NCBI GenBank assembly: GCA_013180625.2
Contig: SNVD02010171.1
Location: forward strand, 1 to 64,000
Reading direction: 5' to 3'
DNA: 64,000 bases
Source: Boswellia sacra
Lineage: Eukaryota > Streptophyta > Magnoliopsida > Sapindales > Burseraceae
Under the pieces are notes generated by a model. That model made no database searches, was not told where the DNA came from, and worked only from the letters and a program-made list of their open reading frames with translations. The translations under genes were made by a program, and so were the position numbers. Shown piece by piece: positions 12,122-29,520 of the stretch (the first letter of the stretch is position 1; the number at the start of each line of letters is the position of its first letter).

Positions 12122-15100
12122 TTGGCTTTACTTTTTTCATTTTTCCCTCTTATCTCTTCTTTCCGCCTCCCTTGCCCTAGCTATCGCTTCCTCACTTCAG
12201 TAAACCACCAAAACATTTCTCATCAAACAAAATACATGAAATTGCTCAAAGTCTCATCAACTAGAGCACTCATCAACGCATCATCAATGGCTTTGGGTTA
12301 CATTTTTGCTTTGCTTTCGATTTACGGTAAGTTTCATTATAGAGTTTTTGCTATTTCAGTTTCTTCACTATTTTCTAAATCACAAATCTCATGATCGAAA
12401 CCCTAATCTCCCAAATCCTTAATTTCGAAACTCTAAGTATTATATTTGTGATTTTATTATTTGCTCTTATCATTGATTGCACATTTTGATTGCCATTTAA
12501 ACCTAAAATCTTCTCTGTCTTTCGATTTTGTAATTATTGTTTGCTTTTATTTTTTTATTTTTGTGGTTTTATTCGAAATCTTCTGTTTTTTTAATTTTTG
12601 TAACTATTTTTTTGGTGGGTTTTGCATCAATGATCGTTTGATGGCTTTGCATGGTGTGTTTTCTCCTTAATTGTTTTAATTAAAACCTGTTTTGTCTAAT
12701 GGTGAATGATTGTCAATATGCTGTGTTTTTCTTTTTCTTTCTGATAGACAAATCGCATGTTAATGATATGATAAGCATAAACTGGTGGAAAGAATTCTTT
12801 TGGCTGAATTTTTAATTTTTCTTAATTTTTTCTAATTTTTTGTTTTAATCTTTGGAAATATGCATATAAAGACTTTAGAATAAAGATCTGCTTTGGATTG
12901 AAGGGAAGATCTAGAGTTGCAAGCATTACAGGACCCATCTTGCTTTGTGTGACGATATTGTTTCCAAGGTTATATTTTTAACCTTTGATTTTGCTGTAGC
13001 TTTACTTTATATAATGGTCTTATGGAATCTTCATCTTGGTATGGCTAATTTGTCTGGTTTGCGTGGTTCTTTGTTGGGATTGTGAATGTTCTTTTTAATT
13101 TATTTGGTTATATTTTGTGACAATATTGTTCTTCTTCTTCTTCCACTTTTTCAGTTCAAGATTTATTAATTTCGGGTGCTTTATCATGTGCTTAGTCTTG
13201 GAATATGCTCCAGGGTATGCTCCTAGTGTGCTTTTCGCTTAGTGAAATTGTAGTTGCTTTCGAGCCTGTCTGTTTGTCTGAACCAGTAGGAAGTTTTTCT
13301 TTAATAAGTAAGCATACTTGCACAAAAAGACATATTTTAAGCATGCAATTGCTTTGATCTTTCGTGTTTACGTTGTTAATTGTATTAAATGCCTAGATTG
13401 CTGCTGAAACCACTCCTCAAATGCCATATTACAGATGGATTTACTTTTGGTTGCGAGTTGTGGACTTTTCATTAGTAAAGAGGCTTTAAATATCTGGGTC
13501 TGTCCTTTGAACTGGTACTTTTGTTTCGCTTAGATCTTCGGGTTTCATTTGACTTCCAGTTTAGCAAAGATAGTCCTCTTATAAATTCACTATTTGGTTG
13601 AACTTAATAGTTGATTTTCTTGCATTGTAGGTCGGCATATCTTTAGCATGATTGCTGTCTTATAAATTTGATCTGTTAAACGTGTAAATTATTCCAGAAA
13701 AGCAATAGAAATTGAGAAAACATGTTGTTATGCAAAAAATCATGTGTATGCACGAAAAGCTTTTAGAGTCAGAACACAAGATGCCAAAGTTAACCTGTCA
13801 TTGCCTTGAAAATATTTCTATTTGTTGCCTTTGTTTTGATTTCTAATATGTTAGATTAAAGTTTATTTCTGAACATGGCAATTTTTACCTGCAGGGGAGT
13901 TTGTATCAGTGACATGATACCATTTTACTTTGGGCAGCTTTTTAGGCAAAGTGGTGTTGCAGAGGATGTTAGTTCCAAGGTTTATTAGATTCGCTTTGCT
14001 TCAGTTTTGTTTGATATAGCTAGTGAATCTGCAGATAAATATCAGCAAGAATAAATTACTCTATTGGTTAAATATATCAAATAGGCTGAATCAATTTTAC
14101 TTTCAATGAATCTGTTTGCTATGATTGCATTGCAAGCCAATGATTTATGTGTTGATATGGATAATGACTATAGTTAGGGGTTGGTAAAGAGAAGGCTTTG
14201 AGCATCACTTGTGCTGTGCAAAAATATGGCAATCTCATAGGCTTTGGCGAGTTGGAAGACAATGGTTACTCATTTGCATGTGCCTCTTAAATAGTTGCTT
14301 AATTTCTGTTCTTCAAACGCTCTATAAGTGTCTCTTCTCAAGCCTATCATTACTCGTGTATATAGAGGTTGACATAGGTTTACTCTTGCATTTGAAAATC
14401 TCTATTCATGGTAAATCTATAAGAAATGGCTCAAAGGTTTGTGCATGAAACATTTGTATCTATTTTAGAACAAAATTCATTAATCTAGATTGATTTGCCA
14501 GCTTCATGTTGTTCAACCAGATCCAAGGAATAACTGCTCTCTGAAGGCACGAGCTAATTTTCCTGCTTACATCAGAAATTGTTGGTTTAAGTTTGCATGT
14601 ACATGTAAAGATGCTTCGGGGGCTAATTCGTGATATCATTTTTACCCTTTTGAAATGATGTTAATCAATTGGTCGTCAAACTTTCTTATATTTAAGTTAG
14701 AGATATTCAACAAAGTTTTTATTTATGGTCATCATGCTTCTCTTAGATTTTGTTTAGCTTGAAGCTGAATCATTACAACCTTATCTAATGGAAAGATAAA
14801 TGCCTATAACAGAATTAAGCTGTGTTTGTAACTTCTAGCTCTCTCCGCCTCTATCTTGCTACCTATATCTTCATGTAGTTCATATTTCATTTCAATAATT
14901 GTTGGATTGTTTGATTGATTTCTTTAATGAGTATCACATACGCAACATGTATAAGTCTATGAGACTTTTCAAAAATTTTTAATTTTCGTTTGTTTATTAT
15001 GCATTATGGCCTGTAGTAGAGCGATTTTCTCTTGGAGTGGAGAATCCAACAGCTTTCCTAGCTGGAGCCTTGGTAAGTTTAATTTTTTTTTTATCTTCCT

Positions 15101-15813
15101 CCTGTCTTTGGGTTAGCGGGAATGAAGTGTTTCAAAGATTTTGTGATAAGAAGTAGAGTTGAAGGAAAAATGAAATCGGCAAACTTATTAGTAGATGAAG
15201 AAAATTGGGTAAGAATGTAATTTTGGGGCAAGATACTTTATGGAATCTTTAACCTCTGTCAATTTGTGTAATTTTGGATCTTGATGTCTGTCATACATGC
15301 TCCTTTTATATTTAGTAACAACTTATTACGGTGATCATCTGGATGAACTCACATGCTCTTATCTGAATGCAGGGTATATCTCCAGATTTTTTCTTTGCTA
15401 GAGTTTGTTGTGGTGGCTTGATCACTCTACCACTTAAGGTAAATATAGTTCTATTAGAATATCTGCAGTTATACTTATCGACATATACACTCATACACGT
15501 AACATGCATACAAACATGCATTACTATTATCATTCAATCTGAAAACTACATCTTAAAATATGCTAGATTGTCATTTTTTCAAGTCCAGCTAGCTAGTGTT
15601 ATTAAAAATTTTCCTTGTACCTGTTTATCTCTAGTTGGTTCTTCCACTGCCCATCTTCTGCTGTAATATTAGTACAAATTCCCAATAACCTACCGTTGCC
15701 AGTTGGGTGACTAATGCCAATTTGTTCTGTTCTTTTCGGAGTTAAGTTGGGGATTGAATTTCTTCTGAGGGAGAAGCCCATTTTCGCCCTTACTACAGTT
15801 GCAACAGTAGTGG
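12122..15813 (+). pseudogene. Captured fragment of a DedA-like membrane protein gene
   Basis: Recognisable exons: 13895-13979 (ISDMIPFYFGQLFRQSG), about 14179-14275 (EKALSIT and QKYGNLIGFGE), about 15018-15071 (ERFSLGVENPTAFLAGAL), 15373-15438 (GISPDFFFARVCCGG) and about 15746-15810 (GIEFLLREKPIFAL). Order and spacing resemble the DedA/SNARE-associated-Golgi (VTT) fold: a G-[IL]-[SG]-D-x(4)-Y-x-[FIL]-G motif, then RF-x-G-x-R-x-P-x-AG. Here the Arg of the second motif is Glu (GVEN). Earlier open stretches at 12122-12394 and 12890-12970 may be upstream exons. The C-terminus is missing after 15813. The family call is from motif memory, not a search, and is moderate. Confidence 0.5.
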
Positions 15814-17740
15814 TAAACAGAATTTATTTTTTCAAGCTTTTCTGATTTTATAGCTACAAGTATCTAATATGTAAAATTGTACAGGGAATCTGGATTCTCT
15901 TTCACTACAAAAGAATAGCTACATTTGATATTATGTTTTTTAATCCATTCTTTGTTGTTGCACTCTTATCACTCAAAATACTGCATGTGTTAAAGTAATA
16001 ACCAAATTACAATGAAAGGTTTCTTACGGATGAAATCATTACTTCATGGTGAAATTTTGTCATTGTGATTTAATAATGTGTTCGAAAGAAAAAAAAAGAA
16101 AGGTTGATTAACAAATTGACATTTTCCTAACAGCTGCCAGAACTAGGAGGGCTTTCAGCATGATATAAATAAATTTATTTATTTTCTCCCCAATCGCTCC
16201 CCAAAATAAAAAAGGAAGCATCTATTTGTACTTCCTTCTCTCCTTGTCCAGTTATTGTGCCTTCTTCTGTCAGAGTTATTAAAGTGCTTCTCTTCCTGGT
16301 TGTATTCTTTCCAAATGCTACCTCGTAGCAACAATGGAGGTGCAACGCCTCTCAATCAATCGATTACGATTATATCATTTCTTGAAGCCCTTTTTCCCCT
16401 GCAGTCCTAGTCTATCTCTTTGCTTTGGATCTCTCTTCTAGGGAACCTTTAAAAGAGCCCATGGAAAGAACCTTTTTTCTGTTTAAACTCCATAGGTCAT
16501 AGGCATTTTTGGGGTAGATCATTGAACTGTCCAATATGGTCCAAAGACAAATAGACTGCGCTAATCTAAGAATATCAATAGCCTCTCCAGCAAGTTAGGT
16601 TCATGAAATAAATTTCAATTTTTGAGTTCCTTGACAAAATTTAGCACTTACTATATTTATTGTGGAAGTTAATTATATTTCTCCAAATGTTTTTTCAATA
16701 GCAATGAAATACCATGCTGGCTAAAATCTATCCAAAATTCCAAATGTGCCCAAAAAACTGTGACAATGATATAAGAACAATACAAGAACAATAATCTCCT
16801 CAAGATTTCAAACTATCCCCATTTATTTTAATCTAACATGCATTTCTTTAAAGGATTAATAATAAAAACTTTGCTTGCTATACAGATGGCTTCCCCATTG
16901 CTTACCAGTCCAACTACAAACAAAATTCAGCACCAAGAATAGAATATGATTCAGCTTTATGTGTTGCCTCCGCATCGGCATTCTCAACAGTAACACAAGA
17001 ACTATTGAAGTTACAGAAAAAACAAATAATTTCCCTTGCTATACTGGTGTTTCTGGAGAACTGTTGCACTCAGTGACTAGGTCTCCCTCATCTCCCTCAC
17101 TACCAATCCAATCATACTTCAATTCTTACTCTGCAAATTCCTCTTCTTGAACCACAAATAATTTCGTTGGTCTTTTTTTTTATTGGTTTCAGTTTATTGG
17201 TTCTATTTTCGAAAATTGTGAATCTTGAGCTAATCAGTTCGTATTTCTTTGTTTTGTTTTCCAAAATGGTTGTCGTTGTTGATCTTAATCACTCTATTTA
17301 GTAATATTATTAAATTAATATCATCATCAGGTAATCAAGCACATTACAATCAGCTAACATCATGCGTTCACCTGCGTTTTGAGTGGAATAAGTTGTAATC
17401 TAACTTAATAATTAATTAAAAGTAATGACAGAGATGACATATGATGGGGTCCTTGAATAGATTATTTCCTGCGGACCACAATTCAAATGAAAAAGAATGA
17501 CTACATTGCAGGAACAAATTTTTGTCTGTGGTTATATTATAAAATAAAAGAACTCTCATAATATATATGTTGCATTTCAATAAAGGATGTTAGAAATTTC
17601 AACTTTTTTTGTAAAATAAAATACGGCATTGTTCATAAAGCAGTTTGTTCCATATCCATTTGCTTGTTCAATATTTTACTTCTTTTTTACTAGAATTAGT
17701 TCCACTTAATATCATGATTGCACATAAAGGTATTCCACAT
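15814..17740. other. Between captured fragments; no gene recognised
   Basis: The stretch includes intron-like AT-rich DNA and a short open frame from 16885 (MASPLLTSP, stop soon after) that I cannot assign. Confidence 0.35.
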
Positions 17741-17836
17741 CAGGGCTCTAATGTTTTTATGTGCTCTGTAGATGAGCAATTAATTTTCCAGGGCTCTAAT
17801 GTTTTTATGTGCTCTGTAGATGAGCAATTAATTTTC
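17741..17836. repeat. 48-bp perfect tandem duplication
   Basis: Two adjacent copies of a 48-bp unit beginning cagggctctaatgttttta. The length is a multiple of three, so the open frame passes through it. The near identity suggests a recent event. Confidence 0.9.
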
Positions 17837-18082
17837 CATCAAGTTGAGAAGGTGAGTTTGAAATTAATTTTCCAGCAATTAATTTTATGTGATTTAGTTA
17901 CAAGAATTCTTGTTGGGTTCTGGTGAGTTGGTGTTATAATTCTTGTTCATGTCGATTTAAATCTGTTTGTTTGAACTATTTGGTTCTTTAACATAGAAAT
18001 TGGTCTAATTCATGCCACTTTCAAGTTTGTGATACTCTTATCAAGGACATTGCTTTCTTTGAAGTGGTGGATTTTATGTTAG

Positions 18083-19989
18083 ACGTTGTACGGTTCAAGT
18101 CTTCTATATTCTGGTCCTGCTAGTCTTGTCTGGGGATGGGTGGTTGTTTCATTCTTCACTTGGTTTGTTGCAATTGCAATGGCTGAGATCTATTCCTCTT
18201 TTCTAGTTTGTCTCTCTTTCTGTTTCTGAGTTGGACTTAAAAACATATTTAAAAGATCATAACTTGTTTATATTCTGAGTCTATTGCATGTAAATTGAAC
18301 AGACTACTAGTTCTCTTTACTTCTGGGCTGCTCATTTGGCTGGCCTCAGATGGGGTCCATTTGCATCATGGTGTTGTGCTTGGCTTGAAACTATTGGGCT
18401 CGTTGCTGGTATAGGCACTCAGGTACTCATTCTTTAATATGAAGTGCAATATTGTTACTGTTAATATTCATGAAAATAGACTCTAGTTTTGACAAAATTT
18501 TCACTTGGTTTGGAAGGCATATGCAGGATCACAGACACTGCAAAGTATCATTTTGCTATGCACTGGCACAAACAAAGATGGAGGCTATTTTGCTCCTAAA
18601 TGGTTATTCTTATGCATGTATATTGGTCTCACTACTATATGGGCTGTTCTCGACACCTTTGCATTAGAAGTGATTGCCTTCATTGACATTATTTGAATAT
18701 GGTGGCAGGTAAATACGTTACTTATTTGCTGCCCTATATAATTTTCAATCTACACAGAACATTGTTTTCACCTTTTCCCTTTGTATTTATTCATGCTCAA
18801 AATGTCCCACAGAGTAGAGCATGCAGATTTTGAATCAAAATTTATTGGAAAATTTTTTGCCTCTGAACTTGCATACATACACTTCCATGTTTTTCTTCAC
18901 GGCATTTGAAGTTACAGAGCAATTATGTTGGATAGTTAGTGTCTTTATAACTAGGTTATTGTGTTATTTTTCTTTTCAAAATAAGGCTTATAACTTTCAC
19001 AGAAAATTGAAAATTTTGAACATGAAACAAAATCCAGTGATAGCTGATCTGTAGTTCACCTAGATTAATCTTCTAGTCTTTCTATTTGCTCTACTATACT
19101 GAAACAATATGCAAAATTATATTGATTACATTTCAAATTGGGCAGGTTGTTGGAGGGCTAGTTATTGTTGCAATGCTTCCCCTGGTTGCACTGACTACAC
19201 AACCTGCTTCATATGTGTTCACACATTTCGAAATGTCACTCGAATCAACAGGAATATCGGGCAAACCTTATGCAGTCATTTTGTCTTTCCTTGTCAGCCA
19301 GTATTCACTTTATGGATATGATGCTGCAGCGCATTTAACTGAAGAAACGAAAGGTGCAGACAAGAATGGTCCTATCGCAATTCTTTCTAGCATTGGGATT
19401 GTCTCAGTGTTTGGATGGGCATATATCTTGGCCCTTACTTTCAGCATTTAGGTATCTGCCTATGCAAATTATCCTTTTTTGTCATTTTGAGGGTGCGTTG
19501 TTAGTGCTACTTAAATTTGGTTTCATTTCCATATGTTTCTTGTCAAAGAAAAATAGATTTGGTCACAAGAGTGGATTGGAATTCTATTCTTCTGATTTTT
19601 GTTGAACTTTTGAGGTATCTGAATCTGGGACATTAAAAAAATAAAAAAACCAAATACAATATGATGAAATAGCTCTTCTCTCTTTGATATCATTTATAAG
19701 AGATCCAAATTAATTGACAAGCAACGTAAGAAACCATCTGGGTATTATATTTCTTTCACAGATTCTCTAGCATCTTCGTACCTCATATGTGGTTGCAACT
19801 CTTCAGGATTTCAGCTACCTCTATGATCCATCCAATGAGACTTTAGGGGCCTTTGTGCCTGCTCAAATCCTCTATGATGCATTCCATGGGAGGTATGATA
19901 GTTCTACTGGAGCAATTATCTTACTATTTGTCATATGGGGTTCATTCTTCTTTGGTGGTCTTTCAATCACTACTAGTGCAGCCAGAGTA
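18083..19989 (+). pseudogene. Captured fragment of BAT1-type amino-acid permease
   Basis: The parent family (amino-acid/polyamine/organocation transporters; BAT1 in Arabidopsis) moves amino acids and GABA across membranes. Exons seen: 18083 to about 18204 (GPASLVWGWVVVSFFTW), 18303-18422 (SLYFWAAHLAG to GIGTQ), 18517-18708 (AYAGSQTLQSIILLCTG), 19146-19451 (VVGGLVIVAMLPLVALTTQ, then YDAAAHLTEETKGADKNGP) and 19807-19989 (DFSYLYDPSNET to SITTSAARV). Several membrane segments are evident. Lesions: TGA at 18694-18696 where the family has Ser (FIDII-S-IWW), and TAG at 19449-19451 where Gln precedes DFSYL. Both the N-terminal region and everything after SAARV (roughly the last 40 percent) are absent. 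Intron positions are kept, so the capture was from genomic DNA. Confidence 0.88.
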
Positions 19990-20963
19990 GTAAGTGTCAT
20001 GCCTCTGTTCTCTTCCTCTTTCTCGCATGCAATGCACACACCAATGCAGACTTTAAGTCATGCAAATAGCTAAACAAAGTCAAAATTTAACAGATTATTG
20101 CTTACTATTCTTTTGGCCCTAGTGTGGTCTATATCAATAAATTTTAGACTGCATCATCTATTTCTAGATTGCATCAACTTGTAGAAATGCTGATTGTCTT
20201 AATCTTTTTATGCTTCATTTTCTTTGTTCTGATCTAAAGGATCATTATTCTTGTTGTTTATTCTCGCTGGTGTGGTGTTCTAATATTCTCAAATCTTGGA
20301 TGAATTTTAATTAGTTAGCTTTATGGATAACGTGGGTAATTTCTAAGTGCTAGAAAGTGCTTTCTTTAGTAGCAAATGAATATGTTAATTACTACAATAG
20401 GGTATTGATGCAATCTATAGAGCTCATTATGAGGTTGTTTGGCTGTACCTATCTTTCATAGCGTGTTCCTCATTATGAGGTTGTTTAAGTCTATTAGTAT
20501 GTAGAAGAGGTAGCCAATATGGTGTAGAGGAGTTCTTGTGGACCGTTTTTGACTAGTTGGATTCAGACCAACAAACTTTGACTGAGCGTATGTTGCACTT
20601 GAAATTGTTTTTAATTGATATGTATACATATGTTTTACCAAAGCTGACTATTAAGGGAGTAAAGATAGAATTTAGCAAGCTAACCTATTGAAGAAAATTT
20701 TGGGGCATTTTGATATCTACGTGACACTTTGGTAAGGGGGTGAGTTCTCTCACCAAGCAATTTTCTCTTAAATAAAATGTAAAGTTTAGAGACACTGTTA
20801 CGGTTTTATGAGCGTTCTCTAACACTTGGTCTAGGAAGATGCTGCCTCTATTTTAATTACACAAAGCATTTTGTTTCTCTTTTTATTTTCAGCTTTCAGT
20901 ACACGAAAAGAAGAGCCTTTTTTTTGGATGAAATTTGCTTATTATCTTCTATTTGTGATATAG

Positions 20964-22902
<1,939 letters not shown>

Positions 22903-22982
22903 GTCTAATATAAGCATGATGCCGATTGTGCCTGTTTCTATTTCTTTATTAGCTTTTAGAGAACTAACTGGTTTGGCCTCTG

Positions 22983-25586
<2,604 letters not shown>

Positions 25587-26269
25587 TTCATATATCCTTT
25601 TCCTGAATTTCAGATTTTGCCTTAGCTTCTTTAGAAAGCAGTTTGGTAGGTTGCTCCAAATTGGCCTATTTCTCTTACAATCCTCGTATATTTCTTGACT
25701 GTATATACCGTTATTTTAGGAGGGGAGGGAGAGATGGTTGGACATCCCTTGGAGGTATCATGCTTAGTATAACAGGTAAACTTACTATGTTGTTAGTTGG
25801 TCCTAATTTATTTTGTATACAGATATGAACTTTGCCCATTTGAAGTTCATTAAAATTATGCTGAAATTTGATGACAGATTCTGATGACTTCAAATGAAAT
25901 TACTGTCAAATATTGTCAGCTTAGGTTCTAGTACCATAAGACTAATTTTTGGGGTTGCAATCTGCTCTACTTTTACAGTAAGTGCTGAAATGCAGGAGCA
26001 ACGGGTGAAAAGTGCAGCTGCTGGTTAAGAATTGCAAGTGTGCTTCAATATGCTTCGGTTGTTCTTTTTCTGATACTATTTAATTTGCTTGTTGACATGT
26101 CTACTATTATGATTGTTACAAGGAATTATTTTTATCTTTTTTTGATTAAACATTTACACAGATCATTTATTTCAATAGTGTATGATAAATCTACAAGAGG
26201 AGATATTTGTATGTGTTGCATATGCCAAATTGGAGTATTGACAAAATCGGACAGGGTAGAAAAATAAAA
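25587..26269. other. Between golgin fragment and CACTA subterminal repeats
   Basis: No gene is recognised. A short open piece near 25985-26028 (AEMQEQRVKSAAAG, then stop) could be a distant golgin exon remnant, but this is weak. Confidence 0.3.
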
Positions 26270-26985
26270 AAAATTACTACTATATGTTTCTTAAGGAGTT
26301 CAAACCATATCTGTCATTTAAAAACGTCAAATATGCTGAAATTTAAAAATAGAACAATTATAAAACCATATTTATCAGTTCAGAAAGCGCCAAATATAAT
26401 AAAAGTTCAAAAAAACATCGGCCAAATTTACCAGTTGGAAAGCGCCAAATATTATCAAATTCAAAAAAAATTACGGTTATTATATTATATTTATCAGTTC
26501 AAAATTCATCAAATATTGTAAATCTAAAATAATTTTACTGTTTCAAAACATATTTATCAATCAAAGCGCTAAATATAATAAAGATTTTAAAAATATTTGT
26601 CAGCTCAAAATGACAAATATGATCAAATTTAAAAAAATTACTGTTATGGGATCATATTTGTCGTTTTAAAAACGCCAAATATGATAAAATTTAAAAAATT
26701 TGACCGTTAGCAAGCTATTTTTATCGGACAAAAAGCGATAAATATGGTATAATTCAAAAAATTTGACCGTTAAAACCGATTAAATTTGTGAAAAAAAGTG
26801 ACAAATATGTTATTTTTGTACAATATATTCGCAATTATACTTGGCGCTTTTATGTGATAAATATGATTTATACCATATTTGGCGCTTTGACCGACCGCCA
26901 AATATTGTCAAATACACTATATTTGGCGGTGCCATTGGTGTCGTTTTTATGACCGCCAAATATTTACATATTTTTTCTTGTAGTG
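26270..26985. repeat. Right subterminal repeat array of inner CACTA
   Basis: Direct and inverted copies of caaatatgataaaattt, gcgccaaatat and tttgaccgtta recur every 50-70 bp up to the terminal tagtg. Such arrays are where CACTA transposases bind. The left side has only a few related motifs before gene-derived sequence begins. Confidence 0.75.
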
Positions 26986-27554
26986 AATTATCAATATTGA
27001 ATATGTTGTTGATGTACATTTATTCAAGTTACTTTTGAAAAATGATATTGTAACTTACTACTTTTTTCCATATTGAATATGTGAATGTAGAGATTTTTTT
27101 TAGGCATAATTTTTTTCATAATTAATATTTGTTTTATTATATGAGTAATAAATTTTCTAGTACATATATCTATGTTTGCTATTACAATATATTAATAAAT
27201 CCTAAAAAAATATTATATTATATTTTCCCCCCTCAAACCATACTTGGAGGGTAGAAATCCTACAAATATTACCTAATATTTGTCACATAATTCAAAAATT
27301 AACCTCTTAATATTTGTCACAAACTCACAAATATAAAATAGATAAGTCACAAATATAACCACAAAATCATGATCTGAGGCACTTATATTTGTGCCTTATT
27401 ATATGACAAATATGTTTCAGATACTTATTTGTGGGTTTGACCAACTCACAAATATAGAATATTTGTCAGTGCTTTATTTGTGTATCAGAAAACTCACAAG
27501 TAATCCATAATTGTGGGTTAAAAACCTACAAGAATGGACATTTTTCTTATAGTG
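26986..27554. repeat. Right arm and subterminal repeats of outer CACTA
   Basis: From about 27250 to 27554, tcacaaatat/atatttgtca motifs alternate in both orientations and end in cttatagtg. AT-rich sequence precedes them, with no ORF. Confidence 0.7.
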
Positions 27555-28063
27555 AATAAAAAATGAAAATAATATATATAAATAGGGATATATGTGTAAA
27601 ACCGTTAATTTTTAGACATTTGAATTCAATATTATAATAAAAAAACAAACATATCATTTATATTTTTTTATTCAAACCTATTTAGATTTCATTTTGATTC
27701 AGACTTAATCAAATTACAGACAAAAAAACAATCGCCACGTAAGTGTTCTAACGCTATTTATTTCAAAGCCCAAGCCCATCTGTTCAAAGCTTAACCCTAA
27801 TTTTTTAAGTTTAAAATTTTTAATGCTTATGTTTTATAATAATGAAAAATTACCATGATAGAATAAAAAAAATGAAATTGTTATAGGTAAATGTAGATGG
27901 AATGAGGATGGGGATACATTTTGGTTTTGGGGATTCCCTATCCCCATCCCAGATTTAAAAATGGGAATTAATACAGAATAGGGATGGAATCCTCATCCCC
28001 ACCCTAACCCGATTCCACCTCTAATGATAAGTATGTTTAATTGTTGCTTTAAAAGTGATTTTA

Positions 28064-28894
28064 GGGCATGTTTGGTGCACGACATTGTATAGCACTATTT
28101 TATTACATTGTATTAAATAGTGTAATACATGTGTTTGATTGTAATTTAATATAGTATTAATTAATACAAAGTACAACTGTTAGATGCATGCATATTGTAT
28201 TAAATTATGTAAAGCTAATTTATAACATTAGTATTACATTATATAACACTAATAAAAAAATATAAAAATTATCCCTATCAAATTATATATACCCAACAAT
28301 CCTCTTTAATTTTTTAAACTTAAAAATAAATATGTCCTTAATATATAAATTATAAAATCAAATTTATTTTCTAAAAATAAAGAAGGGATGAAGGAGTCAT
28401 TGCCCCCACTAGGTGACACCTGGGTTCCACTACCCCTGTTGGACCAATTGGCATCTAGTATGCCACCATAAATCCAAATTGTCTAATATGCCCAGTGGGG
28501 GCATTAGACCCTAAATGTTACATAACACGCTCAGGCCTTTATAGGTCTAGTGAGACCCACGATATTATGCATGAGGAAGGAGTGATACAAATCATTTCAT
28601 GCCAATTGTTCTAAGCATAATAGTGCCGTCAAATGCATTGAATTTTTTTTTCAACAATTAGCGACTGTTCTGATAAATTACCAAATAACTAATTTTATAA
28701 ATAACCTAAAAATATATTTATATTTTGTATATCTTTTTTTTTAAATCTTACTTTTTTATACAAATTAATACAATATATGAGTATACCAAACACTATGTAA
28801 TTTTGATATAACATTATTTTTAGTACTATACAATATAATGCTATATAATACAATATTATACTACATCATACAATGTCGCATATCAAACATGCCC
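28064..28894. mobile_element. PIF/Harbinger-like non-autonomous element, 831 bp
   Basis: The left end is gggcatgtttggtgcacgac. The right end, reverse-complemented, is gggcatgtttgatatgcgac. Both sides have the 3-bp duplication tta (28061-28063, 28895-28897). The GGGC-x(4)-GTTTG terminus with a TWA duplication is typical of Tourist/Harbinger. The interior holds a smaller inverted repeat (about 28399-28509, with attgcccccact / agtgggggcat). Confidence 0.8.
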
Positions 28895-29007
28895 TTAATG
28901 TAGTACTATAGAGGGAAATAGTGGAATATGTATTTTCTTCTAATTTTTTACCCTGATTCTTGTCTTTAAATGATATCAGGAGTGTGTTTGACTTATTACT
29001 CTAAATG

Positions 29008-29281
29008 TATTGAAATATAAAACTAATATTGAGCCCACACTTATTAGCTTAAACTTTTAAGTAAAATAGTAAGCGTAGTAAGGTATTAGAGCCCTTTGAC
29101 CCAACGGTTTGAGGTTCGAATCCCTTCACTACAAATCAAAAGGAAAAATATGTAATATATTGCCATGGTCTGTGATCCACGTGCAATAAAACGTGAAGCC
29201 CTTGCATGTGATGTGAGGAGGTATATTGAAATATAAAACTAATATTGAGCCAACACCTATTAGCTTAAGCTTTTAGTTAAA
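29008..29281. repeat. 60-bp direct repeat flanking a tRNA-like segment
   Basis: A 60-bp sequence starting attgaaatataaaactaata occurs at 29010 and again at 29225. Between them lies gaggttcgaatccc (29110-29123), resembling a tRNA B box, and 'ggtattagagcc', resembling the primer-binding region of plant LTR elements. It may be a remnant of a small LTR (TRIM-like) or SINE element; I cannot decide which. Confidence 0.45.
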
Positions 29282-29476
29282 GTGACAAATTTAACAAAAC
29301 GTGATTTAATTGAAGCATTGGTTTTTTGTTACTGGTTATCAAAATTATTAATTTCCTTGGAACACAAAAAGAATCTTCTTATCATATAGTCTTTGGGTAA
29401 TTAGGATAATTGTAGTTTCAACTTTCAATTGATGATACAATATTTATTCAATAATATTTCTTATAGTATCTTTAAA

Positions 29477-29478
<2 letters not shown>

Positions 29479-29518
<40 letters not shown>
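29479..29518. repeat. (AT)n microsatellite
   Basis: Twenty uninterrupted AT units lie in an AT-rich intergenic stretch. Confidence 0.97.

Positions 29519-29520
<2 letters not shown>

Noticed and set aside
12461..12670. 69-codon Phe/Leu-rich ORF
   Set aside because: T-rich intron-like sequence produces Phe/Leu runs; no other support.
29079..29130. tRNA-like sequence with a B-box (ggttcgaatcc)
   Set aside because: No acceptor stem or cloverleaf can be drawn; it lies between short direct repeats, so it was kept only as a possible TRIM/SINE remnant.
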